Part shown: piece after piece, positions 15,225 to 23,200 of the stretch
Position numbering within the stretch: position 1 is the stretch's first letter
Layout of the letters: each line of letters opens with the position of its first letter
NCBI RefSeq assembly: GCF_040548875.1
Contig: NZ_JBEPSJ010000001.1
Location: 310,001-374,000, forward strand
From: Conyzicola nivalis_A
GTDB taxonomy: Bacteria; Actinomycetota; Actinomycetes; Actinomycetales; Microbacteriaceae
Direction of reading: 5' to 3'
Length of the DNA stretch: 64,000 nt
The notes under the pieces: generated by a model
Told to the model about the DNA's origin: nothing
The model's database searches: none
Seen by the model: the letters and a program-made list of their open reading frames with translations, nothing else
Made by a program: the position numbers and the translations under genes

Positions 15225-16646
15225 CTAGAGCTTGGTCCACGCCTCGGTGAGCACAGAGCGCAGTATGCCCTCGATCTCGTCGAACTCCGCGGGTCCGACG
15301 GTGAGCGGCGGGGCAAGCTGGATGACGGGGTCGCCGCGGTCGTCGGCACGGCAGTACAGCCCCGCCTCGAACAGCGCCTTGGAGAGGAATCCGCGCAACA
15401 GCCGCTCGGCCTCGTCGTCGTCGAACGTCTCCTTCGTGGCCTTGTCCTTGACGAGCTCGATGCCGAAGAAGTAGCCGTCGCCGCGCACGTTGCCGACGAT
15501 CGGCAGGTCGAGCAGCTTCTCGAGCGTCGCCCGGAAGACGGGCGAGTTGGCGCGCACGTTCTCGTTGAGCTTCTCCTCCTCGAAGATGTCGAGGTTGGCG
15601 AGGGCGACGGCCGACGAGACGGGATGCCCGCCGAAGGTGTAGCCGTGATAGAACGACGTGTCGCCGTGCTTGAACGGCTCGTAGATTTTCTCGCTGACGA
15701 TCGTGGCGCCGATGGGGGAGTACCCGCTCGTCATGCCCTTCGCGCAGGTGATCATGTCGGGCTCGAAACCGTAGGTGGTCGAGGCGAACATGTTGCCGAT
15801 GCGCCCGAACGCGGTGATGACCTCGTCGGCGACGAGCAGCACGTCGTACTGGTCGCAGATCTCGCGCACCCGCGCGAAGTAGCCGGGCGGAGGCGGGAAG
15901 GCTCCGCCGGAGTTCTGCACCGGCTCGAGGAACACCGCTGCCACCGTCTCCGGGCCCTCGAACAGGATCATCTCCTCGATGCGGTTCGCGGCCCACTGCC
16001 CGAACAGATACGGGTCGTCGGCCGGCGCGCCCATCTCCGAGGCGCGGTAGTAGTTGGTGTTCGGCACCCGGAAACCGCCCGGGGTGACCGGCTCGAACAT
16101 CTGCTTCATCGCGGGGATGCCGGTGATGGCGAGCGCGCCCTGGGTCGTGCCGTGGTAGGCGACGGAGCGGGAGATGACCTTGTGCTTCGTCGGCCGGCCC
16201 TGCAGCTTCCAGTAGTACTTCGCCAGCTTGAACGCGGTCTCGACGGCCTCGCCGCCACCCGAGGAGAAGAAGACGCGGTTCAGCTCGCCGGGCGCGTAGG
16301 AGGCGAGCCGGTCGGCGAGCTCGATAGCCGAGGGGTGCGCGTACGACCAGAGCGGGAAGAACGCGAGCTCCTCGGCCTGCTTGGCTGCGACCTCGGCGAG
16401 CCGCTTCCGGCCGTGGCCGGCGTTGACCACGAAGAGCCCGGAGAGGCCGTCGAAGTACTTCTTGCCGCGGGAGTCGAAGATGTGGTGGCCGCTGCCCTTA
16501 ACGATGATCGGCACGCCGCCGCCGTCTTCCATCACGGACTGCCGGTTGAAGTGCATCCAGAGATGGTCCTTGGCCTTCCGCTGCAGCGCGGCGTCGTCGC
16601 CGCCCTCGCTCGAAGCCGGGCCGACTGTCTGCTCTGTGGTGGTCAT
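15225..16646 (-). CDS. Class III (omega) aminotransferase
   Basis: A 473-residue PLP-dependent transaminase. The cofactor lysine is in ITCAKGMTSGYSPIG, preceded by LLVADEVITAFGRIG, which carries the conserved Asp that binds the pyridine nitrogen. The N-terminal part (KDHLWMHFNRQSVMEDGG) matches the putrescine/diamine-pyruvate aminotransferase branch (SpuC-like). The ATG at 16646 has GAGGT 7 bases upstream. It lies 5 bases after the asnC gene and abuts the flavin oxidoreductase gene, so the three are cotranscribed. The expected reaction is transfer of an amino group from an omega-amine to pyruvate or a similar acceptor; the exact substrate is inferred from context only. Confidence 0.88.
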   Translation of the reverse strand: MTTTEQTVGPASSEGGDDAALQRKAKDHLWMHFNRQSVMEDGGGVPIIVKGSGHHIFDSRGKKYFDGLSGLFVVNAGHGRKRLAEVAAKQAEELAFFPLWSYAHPSAIELADRLASYAPGELNRVFFSSGGGEAVETAFKLAKYYWKLQGRPTKHKVISRSVAYHGTTQGALAITGIPAMKQMFEPVTPGGFRVPNTNYYRASEMGAPADDPYLFGQWAANRIEEMILFEGPETVAAVFLEPVQNSGGAFPPPPGYFARVREICDQYDVLLVADEVITAFGRIGNMFASTTYGFEPDMITCAKGMTSGYSPIGATIVSEKIYEPFKHGDTSFYHGYTFGGHPVSSAVALANLDIFEEEKLNENVRANSPVFRATLEKLLDLPIVGNVRGDGYFFGIELVKDKATKETFDDDEAERLLRGFLSKALFEAGLYCRADDRGDPVIQLAPPLTVGPAEFDEIEGILRSVLTEAWTKL

Positions 16647-16651
16647 CGCGG

Positions 16652-17131
16652 TTACCTCGTTCCCCAGTTGTAGAGCTGCTTGAAGAGTTTCAGATAGACG
16701 AATGTCTCGGTGGACTGCACGCCCTCGATCGCCCGGATCTGCTTGTTCAACAGGTCGATGAGGTCGTCGTCGTTCTCGCACACCACCTCGGCCAGGATGT
16801 CGAAGCTGCCCGCGGTGAGAACGACGTAGTCGACGGCGTCGAGCGCGCCGAGCGCCTCGGCCACGAGGGTCGTGTCTCCCGAGACCCGCACGCCGATCAT
16901 CGCCTGACGGTAGAACCCGAGCTGCATCGGATCGGTCACGGCGACGACCTGCATCACGCCCGACTCGGTGAGCTTCTGCACGCGCTGCCGCACCGCCGCC
17001 TCGCTGAGCCCGACCGCCTTGCCGATCTCGGCGTACGACCTTCGGCCGTCGGTCTGCAACTGCTCGATGATCGCCTTCGAGACGGCGTCGAGCTGTACGG
17101 GCTTTGCAATGGACTTGCCGAGCGAGTTCAT
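16652..17131 (-). CDS. Lrp/AsnC family transcriptional regulator
   Basis: A 159-residue DNA-binding protein. The N-terminal helix-turn-helix reads RRSYAEIGKAVGLSEAAVRQ and the C-terminal RAM effector-binding domain follows (AMIGVRVSGDTTLVAEAL and later SFDILAEVVCENDDDLIDLL). Family members sense amino acids or related small molecules and often regulate the adjacent catabolic operon. Here it is the promoter-proximal gene of the aminotransferase-oxidoreductase operon and so likely regulates both itself and those genes. CAGAAT 6 bases before the ATG gives a plausible leaderless start. Confidence 0.93.
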   Translation of the reverse strand: MNSLGKSIAKPVQLDAVSKAIIEQLQTDGRRSYAEIGKAVGLSEAAVRQRVQKLTESGVMQVVAVTDPMQLGFYRQAMIGVRVSGDTTLVAEALGALDAVDYVVLTAGSFDILAEVVCENDDDLIDLLNKQIRAIEGVQSTETFVYLKLFKQLYNWGTR

Positions 17132-17137
17132 GGGTTG

Positions 17138-17143
17138 ATTCTG
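17138..17143 (-). promoter_or_regulatory. Possible -10 box of the asnC operon
   Basis: CAGAAT on the minus strand followed by 6 bases and ATG. It keeps the two key -10 bases (A at position 2, T at position 6) but not the first T. Confidence 0.4.
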
Positions 17144-17194
17144 TCAGTGCGCCGTGGCGGCCACAAGCGATTCCGCAACGTGCGGCAGATCAGA

Positions 17195-17214
17195 CCGTCG
17201 AAATCCGTCGAAAT
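17195..17214 (+). repeat. 10-bp direct repeat in the asnC/FHA divergent region
   Basis: CCGTCGAAAT occurs twice back to back, about 55 bases upstream of the asnC -10 box and about 55 bases upstream of the FHA gene -10 region. Period 10 puts both copies on the same DNA face, as expected for a regulator site; AsnC-family binding is a guess. Confidence 0.5.
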
Positions 17215-17279
17215 AGCCCGCTGTGCACAATGATCGGGCTCGTCGCGCCGCGGGTCGGCGGATAGCGAATAATAGGGCT

Positions 17280-17867
17280 GTGATCCCCGACCTCGACGAC
17301 ACCATCCGATCGGTCGACCGTGCGGCGGCGACCGGCATCGGCGGCGACCTCGACGACACGATCGTCGGTCGACCGGGCCCCGCGTCGACCGGCGTCGCCG
17401 CATCCGCCCCGCCCCGCGCCCCCGAACCCGCCCCGCCGGCGCAGCCCTCGCAGCCGGCGGCGGCGGCGCCGCCCGCCCGCTACGGGTTCCGCATCGGGCG
17501 CAGCGAACGCACGGTGCTGCTCGACGTCGCGGCCTATGTTGGCCGGTCGCCCAGCTCGCCCCGCATCAGCAACGGCGAACTGCCCAAGCTCATCCGCGTG
17601 CAGTCACCGAAGGGGGAGGTGTCGGGCACCCACCTGGAGATACGTCAGCTCGGTACATCCGTCATCGTCACCGACCTGCGTTCGACCAACGGTTCGACGG
17701 TCTCCGTGCCCGGCAGCGCGCCCCGCTCTCTGAGACAGGGTGAGGCGATGGTCGTCACCCCCGGTACGCTCGTGGACATTGGCGACGGCAATATCATCGA
17801 GATCCTGCCGCTACAACGCCACCTCGGGCCAACCGGTCATGAACGGCCAGACGGCCATGAAGAGTAG
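17280..17867 (+). CDS. FHA domain protein with repeated DLDDTI motif
   Basis: A 195-residue phosphothreonine-reader protein, the first gene of the kinase locus. The C-terminal FHA domain spans about residues 78-185, with the GRS loop, VSGTHLEI (Ser and His of the phosphopeptide pocket) and RSTNGS. A Pro/Ala-rich linker precedes it. The N-terminus carries DLDDTI twice, with Thr8 and Thr27 in acidic surroundings; these look like kinase target sites that could also bind an FHA domain. Start GTG at 17280 is chosen because the protein then opens directly with MIPDLDDTI; AATAAT stands 6 bases upstream, so the mRNA may be leaderless. PP2C begins 6 bases after the stop. Confidence 0.85.
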   Translation: MIPDLDDTIRSVDRAAATGIGGDLDDTIVGRPGPASTGVAASAPPRAPEPAPPAQPSQPAAAAPPARYGFRIGRSERTVLLDVAAYVGRSPSSPRISNGELPKLIRVQSPKGEVSGTHLEIRQLGTSVIVTDLRSTNGSTVSVPGSAPRSLRQGEAMVVTPGTLVDIGDGNIIEILPLQRHLGPTGHERPDGHEE

Positions 17868-17873
17868 GGCAGC

Positions 17874-18728
17874 ATGACCGAGATCGGCGCGAGCAACCCA
17901 GAGCTGCCCATTCCCCTCCCCGGGGGAGGTGCGGGCGAGATCCGCATCGCCTGGGCGGCGGTGACGGATGTCGGACGCCGACGCGCGGCCAACGAGGACA
18001 GCTTCATCGCCGCTCCGCCGATCTTCGCGGTCGCCGACGGCATGGGCGGACACCTCGCCGGCGACCGGGCGAGCGCCGCGGTCGTCACCCGCCTCGCCGA
18101 GGCACGCACGTCTGACTTCATCGAGCCGGAGTCGATCGAGCGGGCGCTAGAGAAGGCGACCGCCGACATCGACGTGATCTCCGACGGCAGCGAACTCGGC
18201 GTCGGAACGACGGTCACCGGCGCGGCCCTCACCATGATCGACGGCGAGCCTTACTTCGCCATCTTCAACATCGGCGACAGCCGCGTCTACCGGTACGAGC
18301 GCAACGAGCTCGCCCAGGTCACCGTCGACCACTCCCTCGTGCAGCAGCTCGTCGAGAGCGGGCTGATCACCCCCGCTCAGGCACACAACCACCCCGAGGG
18401 CAACGTCATCACGCGGGCCGTCGGATTCCAGTCGCAGCCCACCCCCGACTACTGGCTCCTGCCGCTGAAGCCGGGGCTGCGGTTGCTGATCTGCTCCGAC
18501 GGGCTCACCGGCGAGATCGAGGACGAACGCCTGCGGCTGCACCTCGCCGCCGGACTCTCGGCCACCGAGACGGCGAGTGCGCTGGTCGATGCGGCGCTCG
18601 CCGAGGGCGGACGCGACAACGTCACCGTGCTCATCGTCGACGTCGTCGACGTGATCGGAGCGCATGCCGCAGAGGGCGGCGCGGACACCGGGATCACGGC
18701 ACCCCGGGCAAACCATAGAGTGCTCTGA
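17874..18728 (+). CDS. PP2C-type Ser/Thr protein phosphatase
   Basis: A 284-residue metal-dependent phosphatase of the PPM family, the eraser for the adjacent kinase. Metal-binding motifs are intact: ANEDSF, VADGMGGH, CSDGLTGEIED and GGRDNVTVLIVDV in order. The fold starts near residue 26 (RIAWAAVTDVGRRRAANEDS). There is no transmembrane segment, so it is cytoplasmic, unlike PstP of mycobacteria, which is membrane-bound. It starts 6 bases after the FHA gene with GAGTAGGGCAGC before ATG. The equivalent gene in the Bifidobacterium PFNA cluster is prpC. Confidence 0.95.
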   Translation: MTEIGASNPELPIPLPGGGAGEIRIAWAAVTDVGRRRAANEDSFIAAPPIFAVADGMGGHLAGDRASAAVVTRLAEARTSDFIEPESIERALEKATADIDVISDGSELGVGTTVTGAALTMIDGEPYFAIFNIGDSRVYRYERNELAQVTVDHSLVQQLVESGLITPAQAHNHPEGNVITRAVGFQSQPTPDYWLLPLKPGLRLLICSDGLTGEIEDERLRLHLAAGLSATETASALVDAALAEGGRDNVTVLIVDVVDVIGAHAAEGGADTGITAPRANHRVL

Positions 18729-18739
18729 CACAACCTGCT

Positions 18740-18745
18740 TAGAAT
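18740..18745 (+). promoter_or_regulatory. Possible internal -10 box before the kinase
   Basis: TAGAAT in the 52-base gap after the PP2C gene. A start about 7 bases downstream would leave a leader containing the GAGGGGGG ribosome-binding site. This could let the kinase and downstream genes be expressed apart from the FHA and phosphatase genes. Confidence 0.4.
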
Positions 18746-18780
18746 AAGGCAAAGTTGTCCGCGGTCTGAGGGGGGTCTAC

Positions 18781-20277
18781 GTGGCGCGTCGCCTTCCTTC
18801 GCAACCTCCGATCCTGCCCGGGTTCTCGTACATCCACGTGCTCGGTTCCGGCGGTTTCGCCGACGTCTTCCTCTACGAGCAGAACATGCCTCGGCGCCAG
18901 GTCGCCGTCAAGGTCATGCTCGCCGAGGTCGTCAACGACCAGGTGCGGCAGATGTTCCAGGCCGAGGCCAACCTCATGGCGCAGTTGAGCGCCCACCCCT
19001 CGATCCTCACCGTGTATCAGGCCAGCGTCTCCTCCGACGGGCGACCGTATCTGGTGATGGAGATGTGCTCGTCGTCGCTCAGCCAGCGCTACCGCGCCGA
19101 GCGGCTGCCCGTCGCCGAGGTAATGCGCATCGCGATCAAGATCGGCAGCGCCATCGAGACGGCGCACATGGCCGGCGTGCTGCACCGTGACATCAAGCCG
19201 TCGAACATCCTCATGACCGCCTACGGCCACCCCGTGCTCTCCGACTTCGGCATCGCGGCCACGCTGAGCGAGTCGGACTCGCAGCAGGCCATCGGCATGT
19301 CGATCCCGTGGTCGGCTCCCGAGGTGCTGATGGACGAGACGGCCGGCACGATCGCGTCGGAGGTGTGGGCGTTCGCCGCCACCGTGTACTCGCTGCTCGC
19401 CGGCAGGTCGCCCTTCGAGGTGCCGGGAGAGTCCAACACCTCCGTCGACCTGATCTCCCGGATCAACCGGGCGAAGGCCCAGCCGATCGCCCGCCCTGAC
19501 GTCCCCGCCAGCCTGGAGCGTGCGCTGACCAGGGCCATGTCGAAGAGCACCAAGAACCGGCCGGCGAGCATCCTGGAGCTCGTCCGCGAACTGCAGTCGG
19601 TCGAGACCGAGATCGGTGTGGCGCAGACCCCGGTCGAGGTCGCCATGGACGACTGGGCGCTCGCCACCGTCGCCGACCTGGAAGACCGCACGCGGGTGCG
19701 CGGCGTCGCCGGTGCCGCCGCCCCCGTCGCGCCCGGCCGTCGCCGCCGACGCGTCGCGGCCGTCGCCGACAACTACGACGCCGTCGGCACCCTGATCAAG
19801 GGCAACAGCGACAACCGCAACACGGCGGGAGACCGCGGTCAGGGCAACCGCACCGTCGGCCACCGCAGCCAGGGCCACCGCAGCCTCGGGCAGCGCGGCT
19901 CGACGCGCGCCCCGGTCGGCAAGCGCATGCAGCTGCTGGCCTGGATCCTCGTGGCCTGCTCCGTGCTCGTCATCGCGCTCGGGGCGACGGCCACGCTGGT
20001 GCTGATCCGGTCGAGTTCCGACGATATCCCCGTGGTCAGCGATATCGCGTCGTCGATGAGCGGCGAGACGGTCACCTTCACCTGGGACGATCCGGGTCTC
20101 GCCGACGCCGACGCCTATCAGATCGAGCTCGACGGCGACACGCAGAGCGTGCAGAGCACGCCGGAGTTCGTCGCCGACGGCTCGGCGGGCGACTACATGT
20201 GCATGACCGTCCGGGTCAGCCGCGACGGCCGCCTCGGCGAGCCGAGCAACCCGAAATGCGTGGACATCCCCGGGTGA
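18781..20277 (+). CDS. Membrane Ser/Thr protein kinase with extracellular Fn3-like domain
   Basis: A 498-residue receptor-type kinase. The catalytic domain covers residues 15-275: Gly-rich loop GSGGFADVF (22-30), Lys44, HRDIKPSN (135-142, catalytic Asp137), DFG (155-157) and SAPEV. A basic Gly/Arg/Asn-rich juxtamembrane stretch follows, then one transmembrane segment at about 384-408. The last 90 residues are outside the cell; VTFTWDDPG, DAYQIELDG and YMCMTVRVSRDG have the strand pattern of a fibronectin type III domain, with two Cys that could pair. There are no PASTA repeats. GTG start with GAGGGGGGT upstream. The next gene begins 7 bases after the stop. It corresponds to Pkb2 of the Bifidobacterium PFNA cluster. 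Confidence 0.95.
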   Translation: MARRLPSQPPILPGFSYIHVLGSGGFADVFLYEQNMPRRQVAVKVMLAEVVNDQVRQMFQAEANLMAQLSAHPSILTVYQASVSSDGRPYLVMEMCSSSLSQRYRAERLPVAEVMRIAIKIGSAIETAHMAGVLHRDIKPSNILMTAYGHPVLSDFGIAATLSESDSQQAIGMSIPWSAPEVLMDETAGTIASEVWAFAATVYSLLAGRSPFEVPGESNTSVDLISRINRAKAQPIARPDVPASLERALTRAMSKSTKNRPASILELVRELQSVETEIGVAQTPVEVAMDDWALATVADLEDRTRVRGVAGAAAPVAPGRRRRRVAAVADNYDAVGTLIKGNSDNRNTAGDRGQGNRTVGHRSQGHRSLGQRGSTRAPVGKRMQLLAWILVACSVLVIALGATATLVLIRSSSDDIPVVSDIASSMSGETVTFTWDDPGLADADAYQIELDGDTQSVQSTPEFVADGSAGDYMCMTVRVSRDGRLGEPSNPKCVDIPG

Positions 20278-20284
20278 GTGGCGC

Positions 20285-23200
20285 ATGATCAGGGATTGGA
20301 TCCGAGGGCACAAGTCGCTCGTCACCACGGTGACGAGCGGTTCTCTTGTAGCGGCGCTGGTCGCGACGATCGCCGTGGTCTCGAACGGCTACTCGGCTCA
20401 ACGACTCGACCTCAACGACGCCTCCGTGTGGGTGTCGAACGGCGCCGACCAGTTCATCGGCAGGGCCAACACCGAGGTGTTCGAGCTCAACACGGTCGTC
20501 GCCGGCGCGAGCGCAGAACTCGACGTCGTGCAGCGGGGATCCACCGTGCTGATGTTCGACCGCAGCGACGCCACCCTCGACCTCGTCGACGCGGCGACCT
20601 CGACCGTCACCGAGAGCGTGCCCCTGCCTCCGCTGCAGCCGGCTGTGTTCCTCGCCGGCGACAACGTGGTGCTCTTCTCCCAGGGCACCGGCGAGGTGTG
20701 GATCATCCCGCTCGCCGACCTCTCCGACTTCGACACGGGCCAGGAGGCGACCCTGAGTCTCGGTGCGAACTCCGCCGTCAGCGTCGACCCCGACGGATTG
20801 CTGTTCGCCTTCAGCCCCGAGACGAACAAGGTCTACCGCGTCGATGCCGCGATGGCGTCGACGGGAGCCGTGACGGCGGATGCCACGGCCTCGACCGAGC
20901 TCGGAGGCACGACCGGCGACTACGCCGTCACCTCCGTCGGCGGACGCTGGGCCGTGCTCGACATCGAAGCCGACCGAGTCGAGGTCGCCGGCCGGGTCGT
21001 CGACCTCGCCGACTCGCTCGGCGACAGCGCCGGAGACGGTGCCGCAGGCGTGCGGCTTCAGGCCCCGAGCTCGGCGGGCGGCCCGCTGCTCATCGCCCAC
21101 TCTTCCGGCCTGATCGGACTGTCGCTCGGCGGAGGCGACCCCACTTCCCTGGTCACCGACGGCGGCGGTACCGCGGCCGCACCCACCGTGGTCGACGGCT
21201 GCGCATACGCCGCGTGGTCGAACGGCCGGTCCTGGCAGCGCTGCGACGGCGAGCCGAGCACCCGGTCGCTCGAGAACATGCCCGCGAACGCGCGACTCGA
21301 GTTTCAGGTCAACGGCGCACGCACGGTTCTGAACGACGCAGCCGGCGGGGCGTCGTGGGCGGTGCAGGCCGACGGAGAGCTCATCGACAACTGGTCAGAC
21401 CTGATCGACGTCGACGAAGACGAACAGCAGGTCGAGCAGAACGACGACAACACGCCGCCCGAGATAGAGAAGACCCAGCTGCCGCCCGTCGCCGTCGACG
21501 ACGCCTTCGGAGCCAGGCCCGGCCGTTCCACGGTTCTGCCCGTCCTGCTCAACGACTACGACCCCAACGCCGACGTCATCGTCGTCAGCTCCGTCACCGA
21601 CATCGATCCCGCCGTCGGACGCATTGACCTCATCCAGGACCGTCAGCAGTTGCAGCTCACGCTCGAACCGGGCGCAGCGGGCACGGTGAACTTCGGCTAC
21701 ACGATCGACGACGGCCGTGGCGGGACAGCGAGCGCGAACGTCGAGGTCGCGATCCGCCAGCCCGGCGAGAACTCGCCCCCGCAGCAGGCCCGGGCAACGA
21801 AGACCACCCTCGCCAGCGGCGGCACGGTCACCGTCTCGACCCTCGACGACTGGATCGACCCGGACGGCGACCCGTTCTACCTCGTCAGTGCGACGGCACC
21901 CTCGCAGATCACGGCCAGCTTCAAACCGGAGGGGACCGTGATCCTCACCGACGCCGGCTCCGGCATGGGACCGTCGTCCGTGTCGCTCGTGGCATCGGAC
22001 GGCACCGCGTCGGCGGCCGGCTCGCTCTCGGTCGAGACCATGGCGGCAGACGAGGTGCCGCTCGTCGCCGAATCCTTCGTGGTGCCGGCCCACACGGGCA
22101 AGGAGACCACCGTCTCGCCGCTCGACCACGTGCGCGGAGGCAACGGCTCTGTGCGGCTCAACGCCGTGCCCGCGAAGGCCGGGGTCACGATCACGCCGAG
22201 CTACGAGACGGGCACCTTCCGCTTCATCACCGACGAGCCGCGCTCGCACTATCTCGAGTACACCGTCACCGACAACGAGCAGACCGCGACGGGCCTCATC
22301 CGGGTGGACGTGACCGCGCCGCCCGACGCGAACACGAAACCCGTCACGATCCCGAAGACGATGTTCGTCCCCACGTTGAGCAGCCGCTCCGTCGACGTCG
22401 CGGCGACCGACATCGATCCGGCCGGGGGAGTGCTGCTGGTCACGGGCGTGGTGGACGTGCCCGCGACATCCGGAATCCGCGCCGAAGTACTCGAACAGCG
22501 GTCGGTGCGGGTGACGCTGACCGGCCCGCTGCAGGGACCGGTGAGTTTCGGCTACCGCATCACCAACGGGCTATCGGAGGCCATGGGCACAATCACCGTG
22601 ATCGAGGTGGCGCCGCCGACCCGGCTGCAGCCCCCGATCGCGCGGGACGACTCGGCCACCGTGCGGGTCGGCGACGCGATCACCATCGACGTCATGCAGA
22701 ACGACGAGCAGCCCGACGGTGAGCCGATCACCCTCAACCCGGTGCTCGTCGACGGTCTGAGCGGCTCGTCGGGTCTGCTGTTCGCCTCCGGCGACTCGCT
22801 GCGCTATCTCGCGCCGACGACGACGGGCAATTTCACGGCCGTCTACGAGATCGTCGGCCCGCTCGGGCAGACGGCGCAGGCGCAGCTGAGCATCGAGGTG
22901 CGCGAGCCCAACGCCGAGACGAACACCCCGCCGGTGCCGAAGACCGTCGTGGCACGGGTGCTCGCCGGCGAGAGCGTGCGCATCGAGATCCCGCTCGACG
23001 GCATCGACCCCGACGGCGACTCCGTGCAGCTGCTCGGGCAGGAGTCCAGCCCGGAGAAGGGCGGTGTCGTCGCGGTCGGTGCGACGAGCATCGACTACGA
23101 GGCGGGCGACTACTCCGCGGGGACCGACGCCTTCACCTACACGGTGCGCGACGCCCTCGGAGCGCGGGCGACCGGCACCGTGCGGGTCGGCATCAGCCCG

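Noticed and set aside
13866..16673. Plus-strand open frame of 935 codons opposite the amine catabolic operon
   Set aside because: It is antisense to two well-supported enzymes, rich in Arg/Gly/Val/Asp as expected from a shadow of high-GC codons, and has no recognisable domain.
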